The notes beneath the pieces are model-generated. The model was not told the origin of the DNA. It made no database searches and was given only the letters and a program-made list of their open reading frames with translations. Source: Terriglobales bacterium (GTDB taxonomy: Bacteria; Acidobacteriota; Terriglobia; Terriglobales; Acidobacteriaceae). Taken from it: 64,000 nt of DNA. The stretch is taken from positions 248,001 to 312,000 of the forward strand of contig DATMAB010000015.1 in assembly GCA_035573675.1 (NCBI GenBank), read 5' to 3'. Shown here piece by piece: positions 1-9,289 of the stretch. The translations under genes were made by a program, and so were the position numbers. The stretch's first letter is position 1. Each line of letters opens with the position of its first letter.

Positions 1-281
1 ACCGCGTCCATGTCCTCGTACTCGTAAAGGTGCGGCTCGTAGGCGGCAAGATCCACCTGGAAGAAATCAGCGAGGAAGCCGCGCAGGTCGGCGCGGCCGT
101 TGGTGCACCGCGTGAGGAGTTCGACGCGATTGCAGGTGGAAAGCACCAGCCCTTCGTCCACGCCGGGATGTACGGCGAGGCGGCGCATGGCTTCCGGCAG
201 GCGGGATTCGGGGACGGCCAGCCGTTCCCGCACCGCTACCGGAGCCGTGCGATGGTTGACGCCGAGGAGCTGGAACTTCAT
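1..281 (-). CDS. hemA: Glutamyl-tRNA reductase, N-terminal part (cut by window edge)
   Basis: This enzyme reduces glutamyl-tRNA(Glu) to glutamate-1-semialdehyde, the first committed step of C5-pathway tetrapyrrole synthesis. The 93 visible residues start MKFQLLGVNHRTAPVAVRE, and GVNHRTAPV is the family signature. STCNRVE carries the cysteine that forms the thioester with the substrate. The remaining roughly 330 residues lie beyond position 1. The start ATG (281-279) overlaps the TGA of the upstream membrane-protein gene, so the two are probably translationally coupled. Confidence 0.93.
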   Translation of the reverse strand, partial: MKFQLLGVNHRTAPVAVRERLAVPESRLPEAMRRLAVHPGVDEGLVLSTCNRVELLTRCTNGRADLRGFLADFFQVDLAAYEPHLYEYEDMDA

Positions 282-1099
282 GGCGTGAACCGGTGCACCT
301 CGCTGAAGTAGTTGGCCGCCCAAGCGCCGACTGCCACGACGAAGGCCGCGGTGGAGAGGAAGGCCGCCCGCCGTCCCCGCCAGCCGGCGCTCCAGCGCGT
401 GTAAAGCAGGATCATGTAGAGCGCCCACATCACCAGCGACAGCAGCACCTTGGGATCGAGCAGATACGAGGGTCCGAACTGTTGCGCCGCCACCACCGAG
501 CCCGCCAGCAGGCCCAGGGTCATGAAGGGGAAGCCGAGCAGCAGCGAGCGGTAGCCGATTTCGTCGATGACCTCCAGCGCGGGCAGGCGGGCCAGGATTC
601 CCTCCGTGCGTTTGGCCTTGAGGCTGCGCTCCTGCAGCAGGTAGAGCAAGCTGGCCGCGAAACTCAGGAACAGCGCCGCGTATCCGGTGAAGATCAGGGC
701 GATGTGGGTAACGATCCAGCCGCTGCGCATCAGGGGCGAAGCGAACTCCGGCGGCTGCTGCCCGATGGCGGACGAAAAAGTCAGCAGGAAGGCCAGCGGG
801 AAGACGAAGATGCCCGGCGCGGTGGTCTGGTAGCGCCAGTAGACGGCGAAGAAAAACAGCATCACCAGGAAGGCCAGCAGCGACTCCGAATGATAGAGCG
901 AAACCGGCGTCCACTGGCCCGTGGCCATGGCCGCTTCCGCCAGAGAAACAAAGTGGAACACCACGCCCGTGGCGACCGCGGGAATGGTGAGCCGGACCAG
1001 CGCGCGGCCCCGGCCCGTGAGCGTGAGCAGGGCGTACAGCAGGCCAAAACCGTAAAAAACCAGCGCGACTCGCAGCCAGAAGAGAGGCATCGACTCCAT
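278..1099 (-). CDS. CcsA/HemX-family cytochrome c assembly-like membrane protein
   Basis: A 273-residue polytopic membrane protein with about eight hydrophobic segments across its whole length. It matches the CcsA/ResC/HemX superfamily by its overall plan and by the C-terminal tract with RWSAGWRGRRAA. I see no tryptophan-rich WWD haem-handling motif, which favours a HemX-like role (modulating HemA level, as known in Bacillus) over a true haem lyase subunit. Its stop overlaps the hemA start (ATGA), which supports that link. A TATAAT hexamer on the minus strand (1107-1102) lies only 2 nt before the first ATG. Transcription may therefore begin inside the assigned frame, and the ATG at 1090 could be the real start. 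Confidence 0.8.
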   Translation of the reverse strand: MESMPLFWLRVALVFYGFGLLYALLTLTGRGRALVRLTIPAVATGVVFHFVSLAEAAMATGQWTPVSLYHSESLLAFLVMLFFFAVYWRYQTTAPGIFVFPLAFLLTFSSAIGQQPPEFASPLMRSGWIVTHIALIFTGYAALFLSFAASLLYLLQERSLKAKRTEGILARLPALEVIDEIGYRSLLLGFPFMTLGLLAGSVVAAQQFGPSYLLDPKVLLSLVMWALYMILLYTRWSAGWRGRRAAFLSTAAFVVAVGAWAANYFSEVHRFTP

Positions 1100-1131
1100 T
1101 GATTATAAGGCCGGAGGCCGGGGCAGTCCGG

Positions 1132-1494
1132 TTACTCCAAACCGAGGGCCCCGAGAAGGTCTTCGATATCGGCAGCGTCGATGCGCAGCCGGCGCCCCTG
1201 GTCGCGCATGTGCTCGATCTGGTCGAAGGCGCGAAACAGGCGCATCTTGCCCGCGGCGTACTGTTCGGTTTCCGTCAACGCCCGGCCGTGCGTCCCCTCC
1301 CAAGCTCGGAGCGCTTCCGGCTTGAGGAAGACGCTGACTGCGAACGTGGTCTTGCGGTCTGCGCTGACATCGAAAATGAATTCGGTAGCCGGAGCTTCCG
1401 GTTCGCCTTCCAGCGCCGCGCGCTTACCGACGAAGTAGTACTGGTAGACATACCCCGTTTCACCGGTGTACGTCTTCATGCGGCGGACGGTCAT
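1132..1494 (-). CDS. Conserved hypothetical protein
   Basis: A 120-residue soluble protein rich in charged residues. It has no signal peptide or membrane segment, and I recognise no family. The N-terminus (MTVRRMKTYTGETGYVYQYY) looks like a beta-rich domain and the C-terminus like an amphipathic helix pair. A second possible start is the ATG at 1479. It lies 32 nt upstream of the HemX-like gene on the same strand and could share its transcript. A paired octamer repeat sits just upstream of it (1501-1613). Confidence 0.6.
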   Translation of the reverse strand: MTVRRMKTYTGETGYVYQYYFVGKRAALEGEPEAPATEFIFDVSADRKTTFAVSVFLKPEALRAWEGTHGRALTETEQYAAGKMRLFRAFDQIEHMRDQGRRLRIDAADIEDLLGALGLE

Positions 1495-1500
1495 GGAAAT

Positions 1501-1613
1501 CTCGTCATGGAGTCATGTGGTCGTCTCGTCATCGAAAACGGATGCTTGGACCACACAATTCTACCGGCACGGGGCTTTACAGATGACGCGATGACTAGAT
1601 GACCGGATGACCA
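1501..1613. repeat. Paired inverted octamer-repeat element (GATGACNN)
   Basis: Two arms of four tandem octamers flank a 49-nt spacer. The right arm (1582-1613) reads GATGACGC, GATGACTA, GATGACCG, GATGACCA. The left arm (1501-1532) is the approximate reverse complement (CTCGTCAT, GGAGTCAT, GTGGTCGT, CTCGTCAT). The transcript could fold into a long imperfect hairpin. It occupies the gap between the hydroxyacid dehydrogenase stop and the hypothetical gene. It shares its architecture, but not its sequence, with elements at 28.6, 60.9 and 62.1 kb. Confidence 0.75.
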
Positions 1614-1619
1614 CCTGCC

Positions 1620-2603
1620 TCAGTATCCCTTCAGCTTGTCCACCATGCCGAGAAGCGCTTCTCCGGCCAGGTAGCGCCGCAGGTTCTCGCGCATGAGCGC
1701 GTAGTGGCGCTCCCAGAGCTTTTCCGTGACGGCCGCGGTGTGAGGCGTGATGAGCAGGTTGTCCAACTCCCAGAGCGGCGACTCTGGCGGCAACGGCTCG
1801 ACAGAAAAGACATCCAGCGCCGCGCCCGCGATCTTCTTCCGGCGCAAAGCATCCGCCAAGGCGGCTTCGTCCACCAGTTGCCCGCGGCTGACGTTGATGA
1901 GACAAGCGTCCGGCTTCATGTGCGCCAGCCGCTCCGCGTCGAACAAGAATTGGGTAGCGCTGGTGATGGGCGCGGCAATCACCACATAGTCCGCCTGCGC
2001 CAGCATGCGGTCGGTCTCCGCGGGGCCGTGGACGGCGTCTGCGCCATCGCTTCCCTTCTGCGGATGCTCGCGCACTGCGACCACGCGCATGCCCAGCGCC
2101 CTGGCACGCTTCGCGACCTCGCGTCCGATCGAGCCCAGTCCGATCAATCCCAGCGTGGCGTCCTGGACCTCGCGCGGCCGGGGACGCTCCTGCCACATTT
2201 CCTGCTGGCCCCACACGTGCCGCTGCTGGCATCGCATGGCCGAGGGCAGCCGCTTGGCCAGTGCCAGCACCAGCGCAATAGCGTGCTCGGCGACCACCGG
2301 CCCGTGTACCTCGCGGGCGTTGGTGAGCACGACGGCGCTGGCAATCATCTCCGGAAATATCAATTGGTGGACGGCCGCGGCCGGAGAATGGACCCAGCGG
2401 AGCGTGCGGGCTGCCGCGAGCTGCTGCGGACGCAGCGACCAGCCGAACAGCACCTCGGCGTCCACGATTTCACGATCGAGCCCTTCATAGCCGCCCAGAT
2501 CCCGGAAGGACACTTTAGGGAAATCCCGACCCAACCGCTCCGCCAGCCAGGCGGGTGCGTTCCAGAGCTCGAAGGGATGGCTGAGGGCGATCACGACCTT
2601 CAT
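1620..2603 (-). CDS. D-2-hydroxyacid dehydrogenase (NAD-dependent)
   Basis: A 327-residue member of the D-isomer-specific 2-hydroxyacid dehydrogenase family (SerA, GhrA and relatives). The Rossmann motif GLGSIGREVAKRARALGMRV lies near residue 155. The catalytic triad is visible as Arg in NVSRGQLVDE, Glu in DVFSVEPLP and His in ITPHTAA. There is no ACT domain, so it is not a typical regulated 3-phosphoglycerate dehydrogenase. Glyoxylate, hydroxypyruvate or another 2-keto acid is a likelier substrate, but the sequence does not settle this. It lies 10 nt after gpmI and is probably the last gene of the eno-gpmI transcript. Confidence 0.88.
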   Translation of the reverse strand: MKVVIALSHPFELWNAPAWLAERLGRDFPKVSFRDLGGYEGLDREIVDAEVLFGWSLRPQQLAAARTLRWVHSPAAAVHQLIFPEMIASAVVLTNAREVHGPVVAEHAIALVLALAKRLPSAMRCQQRHVWGQQEMWQERPRPREVQDATLGLIGLGSIGREVAKRARALGMRVVAVREHPQKGSDGADAVHGPAETDRMLAQADYVVIAAPITSATQFLFDAERLAHMKPDACLINVSRGQLVDEAALADALRRKKIAGAALDVFSVEPLPPESPLWELDNLLITPHTAAVTEKLWERHYALMRENLRRYLAGEALLGMVDKLKGY

Positions 2604-2613
2604 GCCCGTTCCC

Positions 2614-4233
2614 TCAGGTCTTGTCCTTGTCCAGCGGAATGCGAAGGTCTTTGCCGGTCATTTCCTGGGGCTGGGGTATGCCCAGCAAGCCGAGCACCGT
2701 GGGCGAGATGTCCTGCAACGCGCCGTCATTGCGCAGGCGGAACCGGTTACGGTTCTCGGCCACGACAATGAGCGGCACCGGGTTGGTGGTGTGCGCGGTG
2801 TGCGGCCCGCCGGTAACGGGATCGATCATCTGCTCGGCGTTGCCGTGGTCGGCGGTGACCATCAGCGCTCCGCCGCGCGCCCGCAGCGCCTGGTAGATAC
2901 GCCCCAGGCAGGAGTCCACGGTTTCTACCGCGCGCACGGTGGGCTCGATTTGACCGGAATGTCCGACCATGTCGGCGTTGGCGAAGTTCACGATGATCAC
3001 GTCGAACGTGCCGCCTTCGATGGCCTTCACCACCTCATCGGCGATCCCGGCAGCGCTCATCTCCGGCTTCAGGTCGTAGGTCGCGACCTTGGGCGACGGC
3101 ACCAGGATGCGCTCTTCCCCGGGAAACGGCTTCTCCACCCCGCCGTTGAAAAAATAGGTGACGTGGGCGTACTTCTCCGTCTCTGCCACGCGCAGATTGC
3201 GGAAGCCCTGGTTGCCCATGATGTTGGCCAGGATGTTCTCCAGCGACTCCGGCGGTACCACGACCGGCAGCGTGAACTTCTTGTCGTACTGCGTCATGCA
3301 GACGTACTTGAGACTGCGGGGGACGCGATCGCGGGGAATCTCAGCGTCGAGGCCGGCGGCGTCGGGCAGGTCGAGACCGTTTTCCGCGGTCAGCCCGCTG
3401 TTGCGTGCCAGCGCGCGCGTGATCTGGCGTACACGGTCGGCGCGGAAATTGAAACAGATGCAGGCGTCCTCGTCGCGGATGCGGCCCAGCGGTTCGCCGC
3501 GGTTGTCGGTCACGACGAAGGGCACGATGAACTCGTCGGTGACCCCGCGATGATATGAATCCTTCACGCCCTGCACGGGATCGATGTAGCGGCCGGCCTC
3601 TCCGTCGCCCGCGACCATGGCGGAGAATGCCTTGTGGATGCGCGGCCAGCGCCGGTCGCGATCCATGGCGTAGTAGCGGCCGTTCACCGTGGCGACTTTG
3701 CCTACCCCGATTTCGCGCATCTTCTGCTGCAACTGCTGGATGTAGCCGGCGCCGCTGGTGGGCAGGGTGTCGCGCCCGTCCATGAAGCAGTGCACGAACA
3801 CGCGATCCACGCCGTTCCGCCTGGCCAGGCGCAGCAGCGCGTAGAGGTGGTTCTGATGCGAGTGCACGCCGCCGTCGGAAAGCAGGCCGAACAGGTGCAG
3901 GCGCCGGCCGCCGGAGCGAGCGTGCTTGACGGCGTCCAGGAGCACTGGGTGAGAAAAGAAATCGCCGCTTTCGATCATGCGGTCGATGCGGGTGATGTCC
4001 ATGTACACGATGCGCCCGGCGCCGATGTTCAGGTGCCCGACTTCGCTGTTGCCCATCTGTCCCTCGGGCAAACCTACGTAGCGTCCGCTGGTGTGGATAA
4101 GAGTGTTGGGATACTCCGCCAGCAGCCGGTCGTAGTTGGGCTTGCGGGCGAGCGAGATGGCGTTGGCCTTCGAGGGCGGAGCGTAACCCCAGCCGTCGAG
4201 GATCACGAGAACCAGTGGCTTGGGTCGGGCCAT
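2614..4233 (-). CDS. gpmI: 2,3-bisphosphoglycerate-independent phosphoglycerate mutase
   Basis: Interconverts 3- and 2-phosphoglycerate in glycolysis and gluconeogenesis through a phosphoserine intermediate with two metal ions. The 539-residue length is close to the usual ~510-550. The start [17 protein letters not shown] holds the first metal-ligand Asp. [15 protein letters not shown] contains the catalytic Ser. [11 protein letters not shown] and [13 protein letters not shown] supply C-terminal metal ligands. It lies 14 nt downstream of eno, so consecutive glycolytic steps are encoded together. Confidence 0.97.
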   Translation of the reverse strand: MARPKPLVLVILDGWGYAPPSKANAISLARKPNYDRLLAEYPNTLIHTSGRYVGLPEGQMGNSEVGHLNIGAGRIVYMDITRIDRMIESGDFFSHPVLLDAVKHARSGGRRLHLFGLLSDGGVHSHQNHLYALLRLARRNGVDRVFVHCFMDGRDTLPTSGAGYIQQLQQKMREIGVGKVATVNGRYYAMDRDRRWPRIHKAFSAMVAGDGEAGRYIDPVQGVKDSYHRGVTDEFIVPFVVTDNRGEPLGRIRDEDACICFNFRADRVRQITRALARNSGLTAENGLDLPDAAGLDAEIPRDRVPRSLKYVCMTQYDKKFTLPVVVPPESLENILANIMGNQGFRNLRVAETEKYAHVTYFFNGGVEKPFPGEERILVPSPKVATYDLKPEMSAAGIADEVVKAIEGGTFDVIIVNFANADMVGHSGQIEPTVRAVETVDSCLGRIYQALRARGGALMVTADHGNAEQMIDPVTGGPHTAHTTNPVPLIVVAENRNRFRLRNDGALQDISPTVLGLLGIPQPQEMTGKDLRIPLDKDKT

Positions 4234-4247
4234 GCGAAGTCCGCTCT

Positions 4248-5690
<1,443 letters not shown>

Positions 5691-5693
5691 CTA

Positions 5694-5722
5694 TTGTCCT
5701 GGTTTCAGGGGTGTTTTACAGT
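5694..5722 (+). promoter_or_regulatory. Sigma70-like promoter of the Sec-peroxiredoxin gene
   Basis: TTGTCC (5694-5699), a 17-nt spacer and TACAGT (5717-5722). The expected transcription start falls around 5729, at most a few bases before the ATG at 5732. No Shine-Dalgarno sequence is placed correctly, so translation may be leaderless. The region is divergent with eno. Confidence 0.5.
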
Positions 5723-5731
5723 CGGCGCCAG

Positions 5732-6259
5732 ATGGCTCTCTCCTCCGAGACCCTCGCGGTCGGCGACCGCGCGCCGGATTTCACCCTGGCGGCGGCAAAT
5801 CGCCCTGGCCAATTCTCGCTGTCGGCTGAACTCGCCCGCGGCCCCGTGATCCTGGAATTCCTGCGAGGCACATGGTGACCGAACTGCGCCAGACGCATGG
5901 CTCAGTTGGAGCCGCGCAAAGCGGAGATCGAGGCCACCGGCGCTTCCCTGCTCTACATCGCAGCGGAGAAGCGCGGCGGAATGTTCAAGCCGGAAAAGTA
6001 TCTCAAAGAGCACCCGGTCTCCTTCCCGTTCCTCCTGGACGAAGACCGGCGCGTCACCAAAGCCTACGGCATCTACCACCGCATCGGAGTGGATGCCTTC
6101 AATATCGCCCGCCCGGCGACTTTCGTCGTCGAACCCTCGGGAACGATTCGCTACGCGTTTGTGGGCGGCAATCAGCACGAGCGCTCCCCCGTGGCAGATT
6201 TTCTGGAGGCGGCCCGACGAATCGACGCTTCCCAACCCAACTCTCGAAGCCGACCTTAG
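5732..6259 (+). CDS. Peroxiredoxin (AhpC/TSA, thioredoxin fold) with in-frame TGA: probable selenoprotein
   Basis: The frame opens at ATG 5732 (MALSSETLAVGDRAPDFTLA, a typical AhpC/TSA start) and runs to TGA at 5876-5878. It then continues in the same frame, without another stop, to TAG at 6257. Around the TGA the product reads FLRGTW-U-PNCARRMAQLEPR. Relatives have RGTWCPxC here, so TGA replaces exactly the first, nucleophilic cysteine (residue 49), and the second cysteine (residue 52) is kept, giving a UxxC motif. Downstream PVSFPFLLDEDRRVTKAYGI and FVVEPSGTIRYAFVG are standard peroxiredoxin strands. A SECIS-like hairpin follows the TGA. With Sec the protein is 175 residues, a normal length. 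The alternatives are a nonsense mutation or a base error; the intact downstream frame and the hairpin argue against them. It would reduce peroxides with a thiol partner in the cytoplasm. Confidence 0.8.
5895..5917 (+). promoter_or_regulatory. Bacterial SECIS-like hairpin downstream of the in-frame TGA
   Basis: GGCTC (5899-5903) pairs perfectly with GAGCC (5909-5913) around the 5-nt loop AGTTG. The stem can be extended by a U-G wobble (5898/5914), an A-C mismatch and two G-C pairs (5895-5896/5916-5917). The loop begins 25 nt after the TGA and has G at its second position. Both fit the published bSECIS model: apical loop about 16-37 nt downstream, and a G among the first two loop bases. The hairpin lies inside the coding sequence, as bacterial SECIS elements do. 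Confidence 0.65.
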
Positions 6260-6269
6260 GAGGTCAGGA

Positions 6270-6911
6270 ATGAAAAAGCTGGCTGCTCTGCTGCTCCTTC
6301 TGGGATTGATGATTCCGTGCGCCATCGCCCAGGAAACCCCGAAAGCTCTTTCCCTGCCATCCGGCACCGGCGTCCGCATGAAGCTGGAGACCACCATCTC
6401 CACTTCCGCCAGCAAGGCCGGCGACACCTTTGCCGGGCGTGTGACCGAGGCCGTGGTGTTGGACGGCAAGACCGTCATCCCGGTGGGCTCCGCGATCGAA
6501 GGCCGCATCGTCTCGGTCTCCGAGCCGCGCCGCATCAAGGGACGCCCGACCATCCATCTGCTTCCCAACCTGCTGACCCTGCCCAACGGCGAACGCTACG
6601 ACTTCAACGCCGTCGTGGTCGATACCGACCGCACCACCAAAACGGAGGTGACCGAAGAAGGCCAGATCAAAGGTCAGGGCGCAAGCAAGGGTGACAAGAT
6701 CGAAATGGCCGCGGGCACCGGAGCGGGCCTGACCATCGGCGCCATCGCCGGCGGCGGCAAGGGCGCGCTGGTGGGAGCCACCATCGGCGCAGCGGCGACC
6801 GTGACTCACTGGCTCACCAAGCGCAAGACGGCCGAACTCCCCGCGGGCTCGGAGATCGTGATGGAACTCAGCCGGCCCATGCTGATCACGGCTTCGAGCG
6901 AGGGCAAGTAG
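6270..6911 (+). CDS. Secreted hypothetical protein with glycine-rich C-terminal segment
   Basis: The ATG at 6270 follows a strong AGGAGGT Shine-Dalgarno; an upstream in-frame ATG at 6093 lies inside the peroxiredoxin gene and is rejected. The 213-residue product begins with a clear signal peptide (MKKLAALLLLLGLMIP, cut near AIAQ). A beta-rich domain follows with LPSGTGVRMKLETTIST and a tract resembling VirB10/TrbI-type surface-exposed domains (VIPVGSAIEGRIV). Near residues 150-180 there is a glycine/alanine-rich hydrophobic segment like a glycine-zipper. The function is unknown. The gap from the peroxiredoxin stop is only 10 nt, so co-transcription is likely. Confidence 0.75.
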   Translation: MKKLAALLLLLGLMIPCAIAQETPKALSLPSGTGVRMKLETTISTSASKAGDTFAGRVTEAVVLDGKTVIPVGSAIEGRIVSVSEPRRIKGRPTIHLLPNLLTLPNGERYDFNAVVVDTDRTTKTEVTEEGQIKGQGASKGDKIEMAAGTGAGLTIGAIAGGGKGALVGATIGAAATVTHWLTKRKTAELPAGSEIVMELSRPMLITASSEGK

Positions 6912-6936
6912 ATATCGGAAACTCGCGGCCGGGTGG

Positions 6937-9153
6937 TCAGGCCCGCGCCGCGAGTTCTTCCTCGCTGACCACGTCGAGGTCGAGCCATCCTTCCAGCGGC
7001 AGCGCGTCCACCGGCAGGTGGTCGCGCCAGACGCTGCACCGCAGCCGGATCCGATTGCCGCGCGCCGCGCCTAACTCCGCAAGCGGCAGCGCAAACTCCA
7101 GCACCTTGCTGAGCCGGACCACCAGGCCGGAAGCCGGCTGCGTCGCTTCCTCTTCATGCCCGGGATGTTCCTCGCCCCGCCGGACGCTCCAGCCGCTGAT
7201 GACCCTTTCTTCGACGGCGATTTCCAGCAGAAGCTTCTGCCGGATCTGATCTGAGCCCGCTTCCGTGGACTCGAGCTTGATCACCACTTCCAATGTTCCG
7301 GGCGGCACACCGCCCACGAAGTCGAGCCGGCCGAAGAGCATGGTGTCGTTCACGCCGGCATGGATCGAGCCCAGAACGTACTGCTTGCCGTGCATGGCGG
7401 AAGTGCGGCGGTCGGCCACACACGACGCCGCGCCCAACCACTCGAAGTACGAACTCAGCTCGCCGTCGATCGTCGGGCGGATGAAGGCCGTCTGCCCGAC
7501 CAGGTGTGGACGCACCTCGACCCGGGCGATGGGCTGGGCCAGCGCTTCCGGCGGCGTCGCCCCCAGCAGGTGATACACGTTGGAAAGGTGTTTGCGATAC
7601 AGCTCGTCGAATTCCCGGTCGTTGGCGGAGTGGTGATGCGGCCCGTACCACCAGTTCCAATCGCTGCCCTCGGCAATCAGGATCTCCTCCCAGGCCAGCC
7701 GGCGGTCGTCCTCCGCGGCTTCAGGCGCCGCCTCCTGGTAGAAGTTGCGCGCCGCCGAGAGATATTCCCACGCGCGGTTGTCCTCCGGCGGGCCGATCCA
7801 CACCTCGAAGTTGGCGTTGATCCACGAGCCCGGGGCGATTCCGCCCAGGCGCCCGAAATCGGAGTGGCGCTCGATCGCTTCCCAGACCGTCACCGCCTCC
7901 ATCACCGGGTCGCCGCTGATGCCGGCGTAGAGTCGCCGCAGGAACTCGCGCCCCGAGTGCGGGTAGTATTCCCACGCATTTTCGCCATCCAGGATGACGG
8001 ACACCACCGCATCACGTCCCGCATTCAGAACCGATTGTGCCGATTCCTTGATCCTTCGGATGAGTTCTACGGCCGCCACTTCGGCGGGCACCCCGGCGTA
8101 GACAAACCCGATCATGTCGGAAACGGTGTGATCGCGGAAAAGCAGGTGGAGGCTGGCGCCGTCCTTTTCATAGCGGTAGATGTTGTAGAGCCGCTCCGCA
8201 CCTCCCGTCAGCAGCCGTCCCGACCCATCTCTCGGAAATCCGCTTCCCTGAGTGCGCGCCAGGATGCCTTCATCGGTGGCCATCCACTCCAGCCCGGCCT
8301 CATGCGCCAGGGCCAGGACCTCCTCGGAAACGCTGCCTTCCGAAGGCCACGCGCCGCGGGGTCGTGTGCCGAAGGTTTTTTCATGGAATTCTATGGCCCG
8401 CCGTAGCTGCTCGGCCGCATCTTCCGGATGGCGGAACCGCTCCTGGGGTAGCGGCAGGCCCGGGGAGGCCGCGCGTGCGACCTCGGTATCGCACAGCAGC
8501 GGCAGAATGGGGTGATAGAAGGGCGAGCAGGAGAGTTCGATGCTTCCCCGCTGGGCCGCCTCCTGGTAGGCGGGCAGCACCCGGCTCATAAGCTCACGTT
8601 GTCGTTCCACGATGAATCGCTGATCGCCGGCATCGAAACCGCTCCCCTTTTTCACCAGCTCCCGGACGTCGGGTTCCTCGTGGAAGAACTCGTCGAACCA
8701 GGCCAACTGGGAGAGCACTTGGAGGTCGGTGAAATCCTGCGCGCTGAAGGCCTTGGCGGCGCGCTCCGCGTTCTCGCCCGCGGAGCGGAAGCTCTCCCAG
8801 AGCTGCCGGTAGCGCGGATAGCGACCGATCATGTGTGTAGGATTGGCCTGGAAGAGATACTCCAGGGCGAACCGTTGCTCCTCCGGCGTCAATTCGGTGG
8901 CGGGTTTTGCCACCACCTCCAGGAACGGGTCACGGGCGGTGCCGGCTACGTAGTCTTGGAGCTGCGCCACCAGCGAGGGCACCAGGTTGAAGGTCTGGTG
9001 GACGGCGGGAAACTCCTCCAGCAGCTTCACCATGCCGTAATAATCCTTCAGCGCATGCAGCCGCACCCACGGCAGGCGGTACTCCCCCGCAACCAGGTCC
9101 TTGTAGAAGGGCTGGTGCATGTGCCAGAGGAAGACGACGCGCAAGCGGGCCAT
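6937..9153 (-). CDS. Glycoside hydrolase family 57 protein (alpha-amylase/glucanotransferase type)
   Basis: From ATG 9153 the product has 738 residues and begins MARLRVVFLWHMHQPFYKD; the HQP motif is GH57 conserved region 1. An upstream ATG at 9234 would add 27 non-conserved residues. GAWPSEGSVSEEVL, about residue 275, carries the probable nucleophile Glu. SVILDGENAWEYYPHSG, about residue 390, is conserved region 4 with the acid/base Asp/Glu. The C-terminal ~250 residues look like the beta-sandwich domain found in larger GH57 enzymes. The likely substrate is an alpha-glucan such as glycogen. There is no signal peptide, so the enzyme is cytoplasmic. It is convergent with the secreted protein gene. 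Confidence 0.87.
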   Translation of the reverse strand: MARLRVVFLWHMHQPFYKDLVAGEYRLPWVRLHALKDYYGMVKLLEEFPAVHQTFNLVPSLVAQLQDYVAGTARDPFLEVVAKPATELTPEEQRFALEYLFQANPTHMIGRYPRYRQLWESFRSAGENAERAAKAFSAQDFTDLQVLSQLAWFDEFFHEEPDVRELVKKGSGFDAGDQRFIVERQRELMSRVLPAYQEAAQRGSIELSCSPFYHPILPLLCDTEVARAASPGLPLPQERFRHPEDAAEQLRRAIEFHEKTFGTRPRGAWPSEGSVSEEVLALAHEAGLEWMATDEGILARTQGSGFPRDGSGRLLTGGAERLYNIYRYEKDGASLHLLFRDHTVSDMIGFVYAGVPAEVAAVELIRRIKESAQSVLNAGRDAVVSVILDGENAWEYYPHSGREFLRRLYAGISGDPVMEAVTVWEAIERHSDFGRLGGIAPGSWINANFEVWIGPPEDNRAWEYLSAARNFYQEAAPEAAEDDRRLAWEEILIAEGSDWNWWYGPHHHSANDREFDELYRKHLSNVYHLLGATPPEALAQPIARVEVRPHLVGQTAFIRPTIDGELSSYFEWLGAASCVADRRTSAMHGKQYVLGSIHAGVNDTMLFGRLDFVGGVPPGTLEVVIKLESTEAGSDQIRQKLLLEIAVEERVISGWSVRRGEEHPGHEEEATQPASGLVVRLSKVLEFALPLAELGAARGNRIRLRCSVWRDHLPVDALPLEGWLDLDVVSEEELAARA

Positions 9154-9289
9154 GGAGGCCGGTAGGCAGGTCCTTTCCTTGGCAGTAGTACCTGAAGGGA
9201 GGGAGCCGGCGCAAGCCGCTTCCGGGGACGGCAAGACGCCGCCCAGCGGGATTTCCGCATGCTAGACTGCAAGGGATCAGCGGTTCGCC

